Source of the DNA: Hibiscus mutabilis | Lineage: Eukaryota > Streptophyta > Magnoliopsida > Malvales > Malvaceae | Assembly (NCBI GenBank): GCA_019671005.1 | Contig: CM033714.1 | Coordinates: forward strand, 82,079,909-82,143,908 | Length of the DNA: 64,000 nucleotides | Direction of reading: 5' to 3' | In this document: positions 23,124 through 33,379 of the stretch, one piece after another | Position numbering within the stretch: the first letter of the stretch is position 1 | How the letters are laid out: each line of letters begins with the position of its first letter | Made by a program: the position numbers and the translations under genes | The notes under the pieces: generated by a model | The model's database searches: none | Told to the model about the DNA's origin: nothing | What the model saw: only the letters and a program-made list of their open reading frames with translations

Positions 23124-24990
23124 TTATCCGAACAACTTCTCGGGTTCTGCTCCAACCTCCTTACTTTTCTCCTTTGGATCCCTTAGGTTTTTTGGAACGT
23201 AGCATCGACCACTTCTTGTGAGATACCCCACATTACTTACTTCTCCGCTATTCAGTTGATCAGGTTTTGTCTTCATCATCCTCTTTTCCTCTTGTGCACT
23301 GAATGAACCCAGAATCGTGACGCTCACGACGTAATTCTATAGGACCATCAGTGTCTTTGAAAGGAAAAGACTTTGGGGGTAGCAATTATAATTTTAGGAG
23401 CCACTTTTGGTTCGCTTGCCTCACTCGGCCTGAGACCGATGATAAGTGGTCTCTTCACACTGTATCTAGTTTCTTGAATCTCCGATGCACAAACTTCAAA
23501 TTCTTTTCCTCTTTTCTCATTTTCAAAAAACTCAATCTCCTTGTTATACATCATAGCTTGTAGTAAATGAAAGAATTCCTCACAATGCTGAATATTATGG
23601 CATTCCAATTGGTGGTACTCACAGTATGGGCCACATTTTTCTTTGACCAACACCATTCTCCGATTGATGAGACGCGCAATGCATAACTGTTGAAAGACCC
23701 ATCTCAAGGGAGACTGGACTTCTGACACGTTCCTTTTGGCTCTCTCAGTGCACTCGTTCTTAATAGCATTTACACTCTGTCCCCCATGATTCGGCAACAG
23801 ATTGTTGTTGTACTGGGTTCCCCCAACTGTAACACCCCAGTTCGAATCAGATTCTGAACAAACTTCTTGAATGCTATACAGTTCTTGATTGAATATCCTG
23901 GGACATCGGCATGGTACTCATAGTGTTCCTTAGGGTTATACCAAGCTGGGTATGGTGGATTGTATGGAGTAACATGGTACGGTCGGACTAGATAGACCTT
24001 GTACAACTGCGAGTAGAGTTCTTTATAGGTAATTAGCAAAGGCATGAAAGACCTATCATCCTTTTCCTTCTTATGTCCATTATCTTCTCTCTTGTTGAAG
24101 ATTCTGGAATTCCCTACAGGGGCTTGTGGTTGGGAGATGGTGAAGTTCTTAGTTTTCTCAAAAGCGTTGGTGTTGTTCACTTCATGATCCTTCTTCTTAT
24201 ACTACTTTCGTGAATGGTCCCCTCTATCAATCCTTTCACTCTTGATGGCCACTTCAATGCGTTCGCCCGTCATGACTATTTCTGTAAAGTTACTAATAGG
24301 GTTACCGATCAACCGATCATAAAGTGCCCATTTTAGCGTATCTACGAACATTAGAGATATCTCATGCTCATAAAGCGGTGGTTGGACTTGGGCTGCCACA
24401 TTGCGCCACCTTTGAGCATATTCACGAAGGGTTTCGTTGCGTTTTTGTTCCATGCCTTGTAACAATAGTCGGTTGGGAACAATGTTGGTTACATGCTTAT
24501 ACTGATCAGTAAAAGCTTTCACCAGATCTTTCTACGACTTAATTTTAGCCCTAGTTAGTTGGTTATACCACCCCAAAGTAGATCCTACTATGATGTCATT
24601 AAAACAGTGAATCAAGAGCTTCTCGTTGTTGGTAAATCCAGCCATCTTCCGGCAAAACATCACTATATGAGCTGATGGGTAGGTGCTTCCATCAAACTTT
24701 TCAAAATCTGAGGTCTTGAACTTATTTGGGATCTCCACATCGGGAACCAAACTGAGCTCCCTAGCACTTAACCCATAGGAGTTATCATCGTCTTCCTTCA
24801 CTCAGAACTTTTCTTCTAGGTCTTTCCGAGTATCCTCTAGTTGCTTAGTGAATTCAGCTTTTATTTGGTTCAACCTGTCCAAGTTTGGGATGCCATCCCC
24901 GATAATCTTGGGATTCCCAAAGGTCACTCCTGGTTGAGTTTGAGCTACTGCACCAGTATGAGAAGCAGATGCACCTTGTGTAGGATTCAA
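23124..24990 (-). pseudogene. Gypsy gag (capsid/nucleocapsid) remnants
   Basis: Four minus-strand pieces cover a gag gene. 24802-24990 is an N-terminal stretch with a coiled-coil-like end. 24532-24801 contains KFKTSDFEKFDGSTYP and MFCRKMAGF. 24202-24522 contains ETLREYAQRWRNVAAQVQPP, the retrotransposon gag capsid core. 23348-24180 is the downstream part, with a Cys/His-containing segment (CEYHQLECHNIQHCEEFFHLL) in the usual nucleocapsid position. Frames are interrupted by stops, so it is nonfunctional. Confidence 0.8.
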
Positions 24991-25599
24991 TGAAGCATCA
25001 ACGAGCAGATGATTCTTGATAGTTTGGGCATAAAGGCGATCCCTAAGCTTTGGGCAAGACTCTCAACGGTACCTTTGTCTCTCGACTTTGCCCTAGCCGA
25101 GCTTGCAACAACTGAGATATTTCCTTCATCATGTCTTGCTGGACTTGAGGATGGTGTCCCTTAATTTCTGTTGGGTTCGTTCTATTTGACCATGCATATC
25201 GGCTTCAAACTTTGCAAAACCTTCCTCCATTCGCTTTGATCGTAAACGAGTATGATATGGGCATGGAATGATGGTAATTTTAAAGAACCAAAATGCAATC
25301 TTTTTTGTTTCTGAAATAGAAAGCTTTTTAGTCAATTATTTGCAACAAAACAAAGAATGCAAATAAATGAATTATGCATGAATGCAATGAGCAACACTGA
25401 GTTTGGCAAATATCATCGTTAAACGACTTTCATTAATAGAAACATAGTCTTGGTATAATAACCAAAGAAAGCTAACTAAATATATGACTTCAGGGTAGTA
25501 TCGAGGTCAATGATCTCTCTCAAAATCCAAATAATCATCTCTCCTTCTTCAGAATCATCGTTGACACAATCATGAAGTTCAGTAGCATCTTTTGCCAAG

Positions 25600-26340
25600 A
25601 GCTGTATCTTCTAGGTAACTCCTTGCATCCGAATCATCCATTGCGCTAACTCTTGTTCTTGTCTCCAAATGGTGTAGGCAGCAAACTGTAGTTGCTCCAA
25701 ACTCGGCATCGGGCGTACTTGAATTGCTCCCCTAAAGCTTGTCACATGATCATTGAGTTGTTGAAACTCAGTTTCCAACTCTTCTATGCGAGCCCCTAAA
25801 GTCTGGTTCTCCGAATTACTTACTTTTAATTTGCTAGTCAAACCATTGTGCTTGAAAAGAGACTTCTCCAGACACTTAACCTGATCCTTCAGGGCTTCAT
25901 TTTGGCGTCGTTCTATCTCGAGCTGCCTAGAGTGAAAAGTGTGCAGGTTCTTCATTTCTTGTGTTAAAGTGAGCACATGGTTCATGTTCTCACAATACAT
26001 CATTTTATAATTCTCAGCTTTCGATCTCTCTTCCATGAGTCGAAGCTCTAACCCTTCACTTGATCCATCTTCCATAACTCTTTTGCTTTTGTCTAGCCTC
26101 TTGAGTTTCTGAATCTATTTCTTTTCTAACTTAAGCTCGAGTTCCAATTCATCATTTCTCTTTTGTAGACCTTTAACCATTCCTTCAAACTGTATATTCT
26201 CTAACTCAAAATCGAATCTTTCTTGGCGGACTTTCTCTTCGAGCTTGAGATACCTCTCTTGCTTATCTTCAAGTTATTTTCTCATCAACTCGGCCTCGGT
26301 AGGAAGTGTGGACAACCTCTCTTCCATTGACCTTTTTCTA
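25600..26340 (-). pseudogene. Coiled-coil part of the retrotransposon ORF1
   Basis: The minus-strand frame 25611-26075 encodes about 150 residues with long Glu/Lys/Leu heptad-like runs (LEKSLFKHN, RIEELETEFQQLND). Similar charged sequence continues in other frames to about 26340. It directly follows the DUF7745-like block, the order known for the extra ORF of Ogre-type elements in cotton. Confidence 0.65.
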
Positions 26341-26419
26341 TCGGGATTCAGTTAGGGAATATTGTCATTGATGTGGCTGAATCTCCATGCCTCATATTCG
26401 GGAGTGGTCATGTGGGTAG

Positions 26420-27540
26420 CATTCATGACTCTGACCCGTCTCGCGTTGTTCTAACCTGAAGAAACATCATACACCACTGCATTGTAGCCTTTTCCTTCTT
26501 ATAATTTATATTGAACTCATTCAAACCCTTGGTAGCCGGAACAAATTGCTTTGAGTCATACTGTCTCAAAACCATAAGAGGAGCATAAGCAGTGTGCCCC
26601 CAAAGTCTAAGTAATGGCACCCAAGAATGTATCTCGCACCTATAGAGGATACTCATTGCAGAATGCCACGGAGCCCTCCAAACTATATCTTCCTCTTTTA
26701 GGTTACAAAGAACATCTACCTAAACTTCCTCAGATCTTCGGGTGGACCAATCTTCATTTCGTAAAAATTATTCTAATAGTGAGAAATTGCCATTGTAAAG
26801 GGGCTTTGAGAAGTTAGCATCCGACCACAGGTGACTATAGAACCATACCGTCAAAAGCTGTGGGCATCCGTGAAAATGACCCCCGCCATACTCCCGGCAA
26901 AACTTCAGAGATCAGAAAGTTTTGGCTAAAATCACATGCACTGGATTGGCTCCGCCACTCAAACGGTCAAACAGGTCCAACACTACCGGATCAATTAGCC
27001 CTCTTGCTCGGGGAAAAAGCACTAACCCATAAATTAACAACACGAAGAGATCTCGCTGAACTCGGCCTACCGGATGTACGAAAGACATGGCTAGAATCCC
27101 ATCCCACTTGAGATATTCCTTGCCGTTCCAAGTAGTGACCTAAGCTCGACCCAGGATTCCAACATATCCGATAATCTCTTGAGCTTGCCTCAGAAGGCTT
27201 TGTTATTACTAGGCTTCGAGTATACCCAAGTTTCGTCAATATTTTCACAGTTTAAAAGATATTCCTCAATCTTAGGGGTTAAATCAAAGTTACTAATCGT
27301 GAAACAACTATAGGCGAGATTGCATAACCTTACCAAGGCTTGCAATAGTGCCTGATCCACCAGAACATCTAATAAACATGCTATGTCACCGTATTCTCTA
27401 CTGAAAGTGCACCTTGTTTCCAAGTCCCAACTATTCCACATTGTCTTCAGCCTAGATGTGTCATTGTATTTTGTATTCATAAATGTCTCAGTTGCTAATG
27501 TTGACCTGAACCCGACAGGGATACTGTCCCCATCATGCAA
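26420..27540 (-). pseudogene. DUF7745-like ORF1 of the Ogre-type element
   Basis: Read on the minus strand in three frames. 27190-27540 holds MWNSWDLETRCTFSREYGD, LLDVLVDQALLQALVRLCN and AYSCFTISNFDLTPKIEEY. A middle block (about 26657-27190) is broken. 26423-26656 holds ILYRCEIHSWVPLLRLWG and APLMVLRQYDSKQFVPATKG. This matches my memory of the plant DUF7745 domain, which is related to the plant mobile domain family and is found upstream of gag in Ogre/Tat elements. Its function is unknown. Several frameshifts and stops make it inactive. Confidence 0.7.
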
Positions 27541-28302
27541 CTATTCCCCTTCGGACCATATTTGTACGTCGGAGTTCTTTTCATCATTGTTGCGAACTAG
27601 GTCTCCCATCAATCTAGCCTTTAACTTCAGACTATTTCCAACTCAATATGCTCTTTATGATATGACGACAGAAAGAAAATAGAAGAGTTAGTCATGAGAT
27701 AAAAACGCGAAAGCGAGAAAAAATAAACATAAACAGTTTACACAAAGAAAGAAACCTAACCACATGAGTTCTAGTTCGCTAAGGTTATCCGCATGGCTCT
27801 AATAAGGGCGAGTTTCTTAAATTCTCACATATGGGTTCGATTCTAATTAAGGGTACCCGAACCTATCTTATTGCCTACTAAGGAAACAAGAACCCAATTA
27901 TGGTCTATTATAAGCTTGCGAATTGGTTTCGATTCGAGGGAAAGCACGACCTGATGACGTGGAGGGCTGCTCACGTGTTAAAATGTGTGGATTCCAAAAG
28001 TGAATTATCGACCCGGGAGGGCTACTCACGTGGGTATGTGGCGTTTCACTTCCACTTAGGGGAATAAGCTCGGGTATAGAGCTTAGTGATATGATGCAAC
28101 ACATGTTGGTGACTACTTAGAAATTAAATGAATAATTAATTCAAGGACCACCAATTATCAAAGCCCGTGAAATCTCAGTCACATTTTCAAGGAAGAATCA
28201 TCCTGGTTCAAATCAACTAAAATCCCAATAATTTTCATTATTTAAAAGCAACAATTTTTTCATTGGCCTAACTCTCATTTGTTTTGAAAAAACAAAAACA
28301 TT
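27541..28302. other. Retrotransposon leader region
   Basis: This lies between the primer-binding-like site and ORF1 (minus sense) and has no coding domain. It contains two related 'gggctactcacgtgg/gggctgctcacgtg' segments near 27962 and 28018. It corresponds to the untranslated leader by position. Confidence 0.5.
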
Positions 28303-28320
28303 TCCAGCGGAGTCGCCAAG
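28303..28320 (-). other. Primer-binding-site-like sequence
   Basis: On the minus strand, just inside the right LTR, the sequence is CTTGGCGACTCCGCTGGA. The position immediately next to the LTR end identifies it as the likely tRNA primer site and fixes the sense orientation as minus. I did not assign the tRNA. Confidence 0.65.
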
Positions 28321-28321
28321 C

Positions 28322-31300
28322 TATAGCGACCTTTTTTCCCTCAAAACAATCAAATGGATCGTCTGTAAATTCAGCGCTACTAATTGTCCCCTTAAATCAC
28401 TAATGAAAATCTTTTAAAAGAAAACATACTCCTTTGGGAAAACCTTAACTTTTTGAAAAAATAATGGAAACTTGGAGTCGCCACCGGCCACTTGGGTAAG
28501 GTAGGTCGGGCACCATAAGAAACCATAGATTCGTTGTGAAAGGGTCCGGGAGTTGATTACGCTTAGGGAAGGATTAACACCCCCAGCACGCCCGAAAATC
28601 GGTACCAAAATATTTGTTGCTTTTAAAATGATGAAAATCATTAAAATTTATATTGAATTCAATTCAGAGTTCTTAAATGAAAATTAACCTTAACTGCACG
28701 GGCTTTATCGAATTGGTAGATTCAAATTAATTGGACATTTAATTAATAAGGTTGACTATATATCGGACCATAGATTAAACCGACATCGAATAAGCCTAAC
28801 TGTCGTGTTAATTTATGGTTCTACTTTCGTACGTCACCATTATGCATGATGTAAGTATTTAAGTATGATATGATGGTTTTGTCAATTCTTAATACATTTA
28901 CCTTGGGATGGTAGGGATTAATCCGAATATTTGGTCAACATTCTTTAAGCTGGGACTGTTACGACACAAATATTAGAATTAAGAAGTACCTCCTTTTTAT
29001 GATTTAAATTAATTAAGAATGCAATTAAGATTAAAGGTTGTATAAATGACAATTAAGGCATGACAATCAAAGGTACGGATATAATCACACAAATGGAAGG
29101 TCTGACTTAGTAGAAAGCCCAATTGGTAATCTATTTATTAACTAAATAATTCTAATACTTAACCCTAAATGAATTAGCCCTAAAAGACTAGGAACCCTAA
29201 ATTATGGTGATTAAATTGTAATTTGATGTCAATCTAAACTTAAAATTAATTTTTATCCTAAAAGTAATTAAGAAATGTTCAATTAATTTAATGAATTTAA
29301 CATTTACTCTGATAAGCTAAGAATAAATTTAAATTCACTAAACTAATTCGAACCCTAATCTAACTAAGGCTCTAAAGAATCTAATCCTAAAATTAATCTA
29401 ATTAATTTAAGGATTGTGCCCCTATGAGACGAGCACACAATCCTAATCTAATTAATTCGGCTATTTAAAATCGAAAACTAACTCAACAACCCAATGTCTA
29501 TACTATCACACTAAGCCTATATAAGTAAATGTAAACATGACTAAATATTGTATACTATTTAAGGAAAATAGTGGATAGACTTTAAAACTTTATATATTGT
29601 ATACAAAACATACATTATATATTTTGCAAAATTCTTCTATATACTTTAAAAACTATATTATACACCAAATATATATATATTTCATTTTTACAAAATATTA
29701 TTATATAATTCAAAAACTATATACTTTAAGACTATATATTCATATATCAAAAATACATATTACATTTTATAAAATTATACTACATACTTTGAAAACTACA
29801 TATTATATCAAATATATATATATATATATATGTATATATATTACATTTAAAAAACAATCTATTATATACTTAAAAACATTTACATTATATATCACAAAAC
29901 GTATACATGTTTTACATTTTACAAACTTCTATTTTATACTAAAAACATACCTATCATAAGTTGACAATATATACATATTTTCTTATTTTACAAATTTCTA
30001 CTTTATACCTAAAAAATATATATTAGACATAAAAATTATGTGTTACATTTTTACAAATTTCTATCTTATGCTAAACTATGTGCATGTTAAATCGCAAATA
30101 TATACTATTCGAACTAATTTTCAACCACAAATCAATGATAAAAAACAAACAATATTAACATACGAATTAAGCTGAAATTTACAGGAAATAAATGGGCAAG
30201 ATTTAAATTAAAATGCATGAAAAAAGAATAAAGAAGTTTTTAATTTAAAACTGAAAAGAGACTAAATTGGACAAATCGAAAATTAGGGGCCAAAATTAAA
30301 GACTTTTACTGGTTAAAAAGGACTAAATTAAAAATGATCGAAAAGTTTTAGGGACTCAGGGCATAGTTAAAATAGGCGGAATGGCTTGACCTATAACTAA
30401 AATGGTGCGGAGGGACTAAAGTTGTAATTGGACCATGTAGAAGGACCGCGGGCATAATTATTTTAGGGCGGAGGGATTTAATAAGCAATTAAACCAAATT
30501 TAAAATGATAAAACTCTATAAATATAGGGCTTTAGACCATTTTCGGCTTTTTAGCCAAACCAACCACCCAAACGCTCTCAACCCTCCCCCGTCCTCGGCT
30601 GAACGCCTCTGCTCGCCGGCGGCCGACGGTCTTTAAAACTCACCAAAACCTTCATTTTCCATGCTAAACCCCAATCTGAGCTTGCTTTTTCAAAATTGCA
30701 CCCCTTCCCCTATCAAAATCCTAAGAGTCGTAACTAGAGATAGGGGTTCCACCGCCATTTTTACCGATTCACCACGTTCGGCCTCGAGAAGGCTGAGGGC
30801 TTATTACCGGCAGAGGAACGACATTCGGGGAGACAGAGATGGCACAAGGCAGCCGAACCGGTGAGGGTAAACCCTAACTCGCTATTGTTTTTTTTCTTAT
30901 ATATGCATGTTATATTTCGAACTGAAAAAGGGATAATTGATACCTTGAAAGACCTTGCTTTTTGTTTGTATCGATTCTAAATACTTTTCCCCATCCGAAA
31001 AACTTAGGGGTTACAAGTGGTTGTTTTCATTACTTATATGCTTCTCAGATCACTCATTGCTTACCTATGCTATTGTTTACATTCTTAAGCAAAAATTAAA
31101 TGAATGAACTGTGGATGATGATGATTCTGATATCCCATTTTTTATGATTTTTTGCTGATCGGTGATTGTGGAGTTGATGGTGGCCGTACGGTGGCAGCAT
31201 AAATTCTGGCAACGTGGCCACGCAGACGGGGGAGACAATTCGGTGCAAGCGCGTGGGGAGGTAGACGGTCGGCGCGTGAGTTTCACCGGCGCGTGTGGAA

Positions 31301-32178
31301 ACTGGGCAGTCATCTCATGTTTAATCTGGATCGTTGGATCAGATCTGATCCAACAGCTAGATCTTGGCGGCTGTAATAGAAAAAGGAAGGGTTATCAGAT
31401 TAGTTTTTAGGGTTTTTTGGTTTTGTTATATTGGGTTTGGGCCGTGTAATAATAAAAAATTTTGGGCTATGAATTGTAATGAGACTTTTATTAATAAACA
31501 TGGGATTTTATTTAATTGTTATACATACATATATTTCAATTAGCCTTTTATGATATTTTTTAGTTTAATAATAATAATAATAATAACACATACACATACA
31601 CTATTACACACAATACGTATACTCACATACATACGTAATAATACGTACATACATGCAAGCAACACATACATATAATATACATGCAACCATACATTACATA
31701 AAATATTGATAAACATACGCACACACATATATATATTCATGCCTAGATAGTTAATAACCATACATATAATAATCACATAGTAGTGACACCTACTTAGTAT
31801 ACATATAATAACATACATGATAATATGCATACAGACATATAAACAAATACGCAAACATTAATACACATTACATATACACATTATACACTTAATAGCATAA
31901 TAATAGTAATATTTTTTTGACTTTTGGGTTTTAGATAACATAACATATACTATGATAATAAATAGTATCATACGATAGTGAATTGGGTAACAATATAGCA
32001 ACACATATATATGTGTGTGTGTGTGTAATACTAGTAATATTTTTGGTGTTTTTGGTTTTAATGAAAACAAATAAAGTAAACAAAGCCCTTAATATATTTT
32101 TTAGATAGTAGTAACATATATAAGCCCATTATTGTAAAAACAAAAACGAGTTCATCCTGGAAAAAATTAGTGATTACA
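28322..32178 (-). repeat. 5' LTR of the Ogre/Tat-like element
   Basis: The LTR boundary TATAGCGACC (TG mutated to TA) at 28322 corresponds to TGTAGCGACC at 18200. Strong similarity to the left LTR runs to about 30610. Beyond that this copy continues through a GC-rich segment (30600-31400) and a microsatellite-rich tract, with no counterpart on the left because of the deletion there. The outer end is placed tentatively at 32178. It includes an AT-rich minisatellite (29570-30110). Confidence 0.6.
31565..32030. repeat. Microsatellite-rich tract
   Basis: It contains (TAA)n at 31568-31585, many CATACA/CATATA units through about 31860, and TATATATGTGTGTGTGTGTG near 32006-32027. Apparent ORFs here are low-complexity artefacts. 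Confidence 0.8.
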
Positions 32179-33059
32179 GCTTGTATATAAACATGTTTTA
32201 TAAACTTTCAAATATATAAAAGAAAACAAAAAAATGGGCAAGGGTATGATGAGAGTGGTGCTTATGATTATGCTTACCACGATGATGATAGTTATGGTGA
32301 AGAAAGCAGCGCCGCAGGCGAAACTGGGGTGTCGAAGTCAGTGTGACGATAAATTGGGTATGGTTGAGATTGGGAGGGACAATATAACGTTAGTTATAAT
32401 TGAGAGATCCAAATAAAATATTAAATTTTTTCTAATTAAAAATATGATCAAATTAAAATAATGGGGGTTAAATTTGTTATTTCTTTTGAATTAGGACTAA
32501 ATTGTTTGAATGTGTAAACGTTGAGGACTAAATGTGTTATACAAAATATTTTAACAGCCACGTCACTTTTTTAACGGTTGTTAACAAGTCAATGGCCAAA
32601 TTAAAACAAAATTAAAAGTTTAATGATAACATTGAAACAATTAGAAGTTTAATTACCAAATTGAATAATTGATAAAAGTTTAGTGACCATTTGTGAACTT
32701 TACACTTAAATTAAAATGAATGTATGAATTATTCTTCTAATAAAAGTTTAATGAATTAAAAAATAAAATAAAATATGAAAAGGTAATATAAAAATTATTT
32801 TTTAATATTTTATTCTAAAAGGAAATAATAACACTTCGGTCTGTTAGATTTTAAAACTAATTAAAACAGTTAATGATACACTACGATACATATGAATAGT
32901 AGTACATTGCAGTATATATTATTTACCGTAGAATTATCCGTAAATTTTGATATCCAATATCTAAACGGCTTTAAATTCACTAGTAATTAGAATACTTAAA
33001 TCTAAATATTATCTAAATTCGAATAAAACAAGTTAAATATTTACGATATCCAAATTAAC

Positions 33060-33245
33060 ATTATCCATTGTCATCCTTATATAAAGCCTAAACCATAATG
33101 GCCTTGTATTCTTTAAGCCTAGACCAAACACGACCTTGTTATCCTAGTTTGAGCCAAGACCAAACAAGGCCCTATTATATTGGTTTAACCTTATAATTTT
33201 TGTTTGGGCCAAGACCACACAAGACCTTGTTTTAAGTTCCATGAA
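33060..33245. repeat. Imperfect tandem repeat upstream of the ALFIN-like gene
   Basis: Three to four units of about 50 bases share 'gccaagaccaaacaaggccttgtt'-type cores (about 33085-33145, 33150-33180 and 33210-33235). It lies 135-320 bases upstream of the start codon, so it may fall in the promoter. Confidence 0.6.
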
Positions 33246-33379
33246 AATCTGCTAAAACACCAATCTTCAATTTTTTTTCCGACAACAAACTGACAAAAAA
33301 ATCTGATTTTCTTTTTCACGAACAGGATTGAAAAAAAAAACATTTATAATTATTATTCTTAGTAATTTCGAAAAAGAAA

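Larger units (their letters stand above)
18200..32178 (-). mobile_element. Ogre/Tat-like Gypsy LTR retrotransposon, defective
   Basis: This element sits inside copy D and is coded on the minus strand. Order along that strand: 5' LTR (right), primer-binding-like site, ORF1, gag, protease, partial reverse transcriptase, 3' LTR (left). It lacks most of pol: RNase H, integrase and the polypurine tract are not found, and the left LTR lacks the part matching about 30620 onward. The coding parts are broken by many stops and shifts. The right limit is uncertain. The last clear LTR match is near 30610, and a candidate terminus ...ATTACA at 32178 is followed by GCTTG, one base different from ACTTG before the left LTR (18195-18199). 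The extra ORF upstream of gag is what marks it as Ogre/Tat-like. Confidence 0.8.
17315..32948. mobile_element. Long-TIR Mutator-like element (copy D) split by a retrotransposon
   Basis: The outer limits are fixed by a perfect 9-bp duplication GTAAATTTT at 17315-17323 and 32940-32948. Both ends start with GGATAATTCTACGGTAAAT and run inward as inverted repeats of about 600 bases (17324 to about 17930 and about 32330 to 32939), the right arm being the reverse complement of the left with small indels. Removing the retrotransposon at about 18200-32178 leaves an element of about 1.6 kb, close in size to copy A. The remaining loop has no transposase, so it is non-autonomous. The right arm ends about 430 bases upstream of the ALFIN-like start codon. 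Confidence 0.85.

Noticed and set aside
29597..29959. 120-residue ORF rich in Tyr/Ile/Lys
   Set aside because: It is a translation of the AT-rich minisatellite in the LTR, so it is low complexity only.
30661..31410. Plus-strand ORFs in the right LTR (67 and 82 residues)
   Set aside because: They lie in a GC-rich part of the LTR, match no family I recognise, and have no counterpart in the truncated left LTR.
31540..32070. Tyr/Cys/Met-rich ORFs near 31.6-32.0 kb
   Set aside because: They arise from CATACA/TATGTG microsatellites.
17315..32948. A new gene cluster or host system in the 15-kb insert
   Set aside because: All recognisable coding remnants are gag, protease, RT and DUF7745-type ORF1 of a retroelement, and all are broken.
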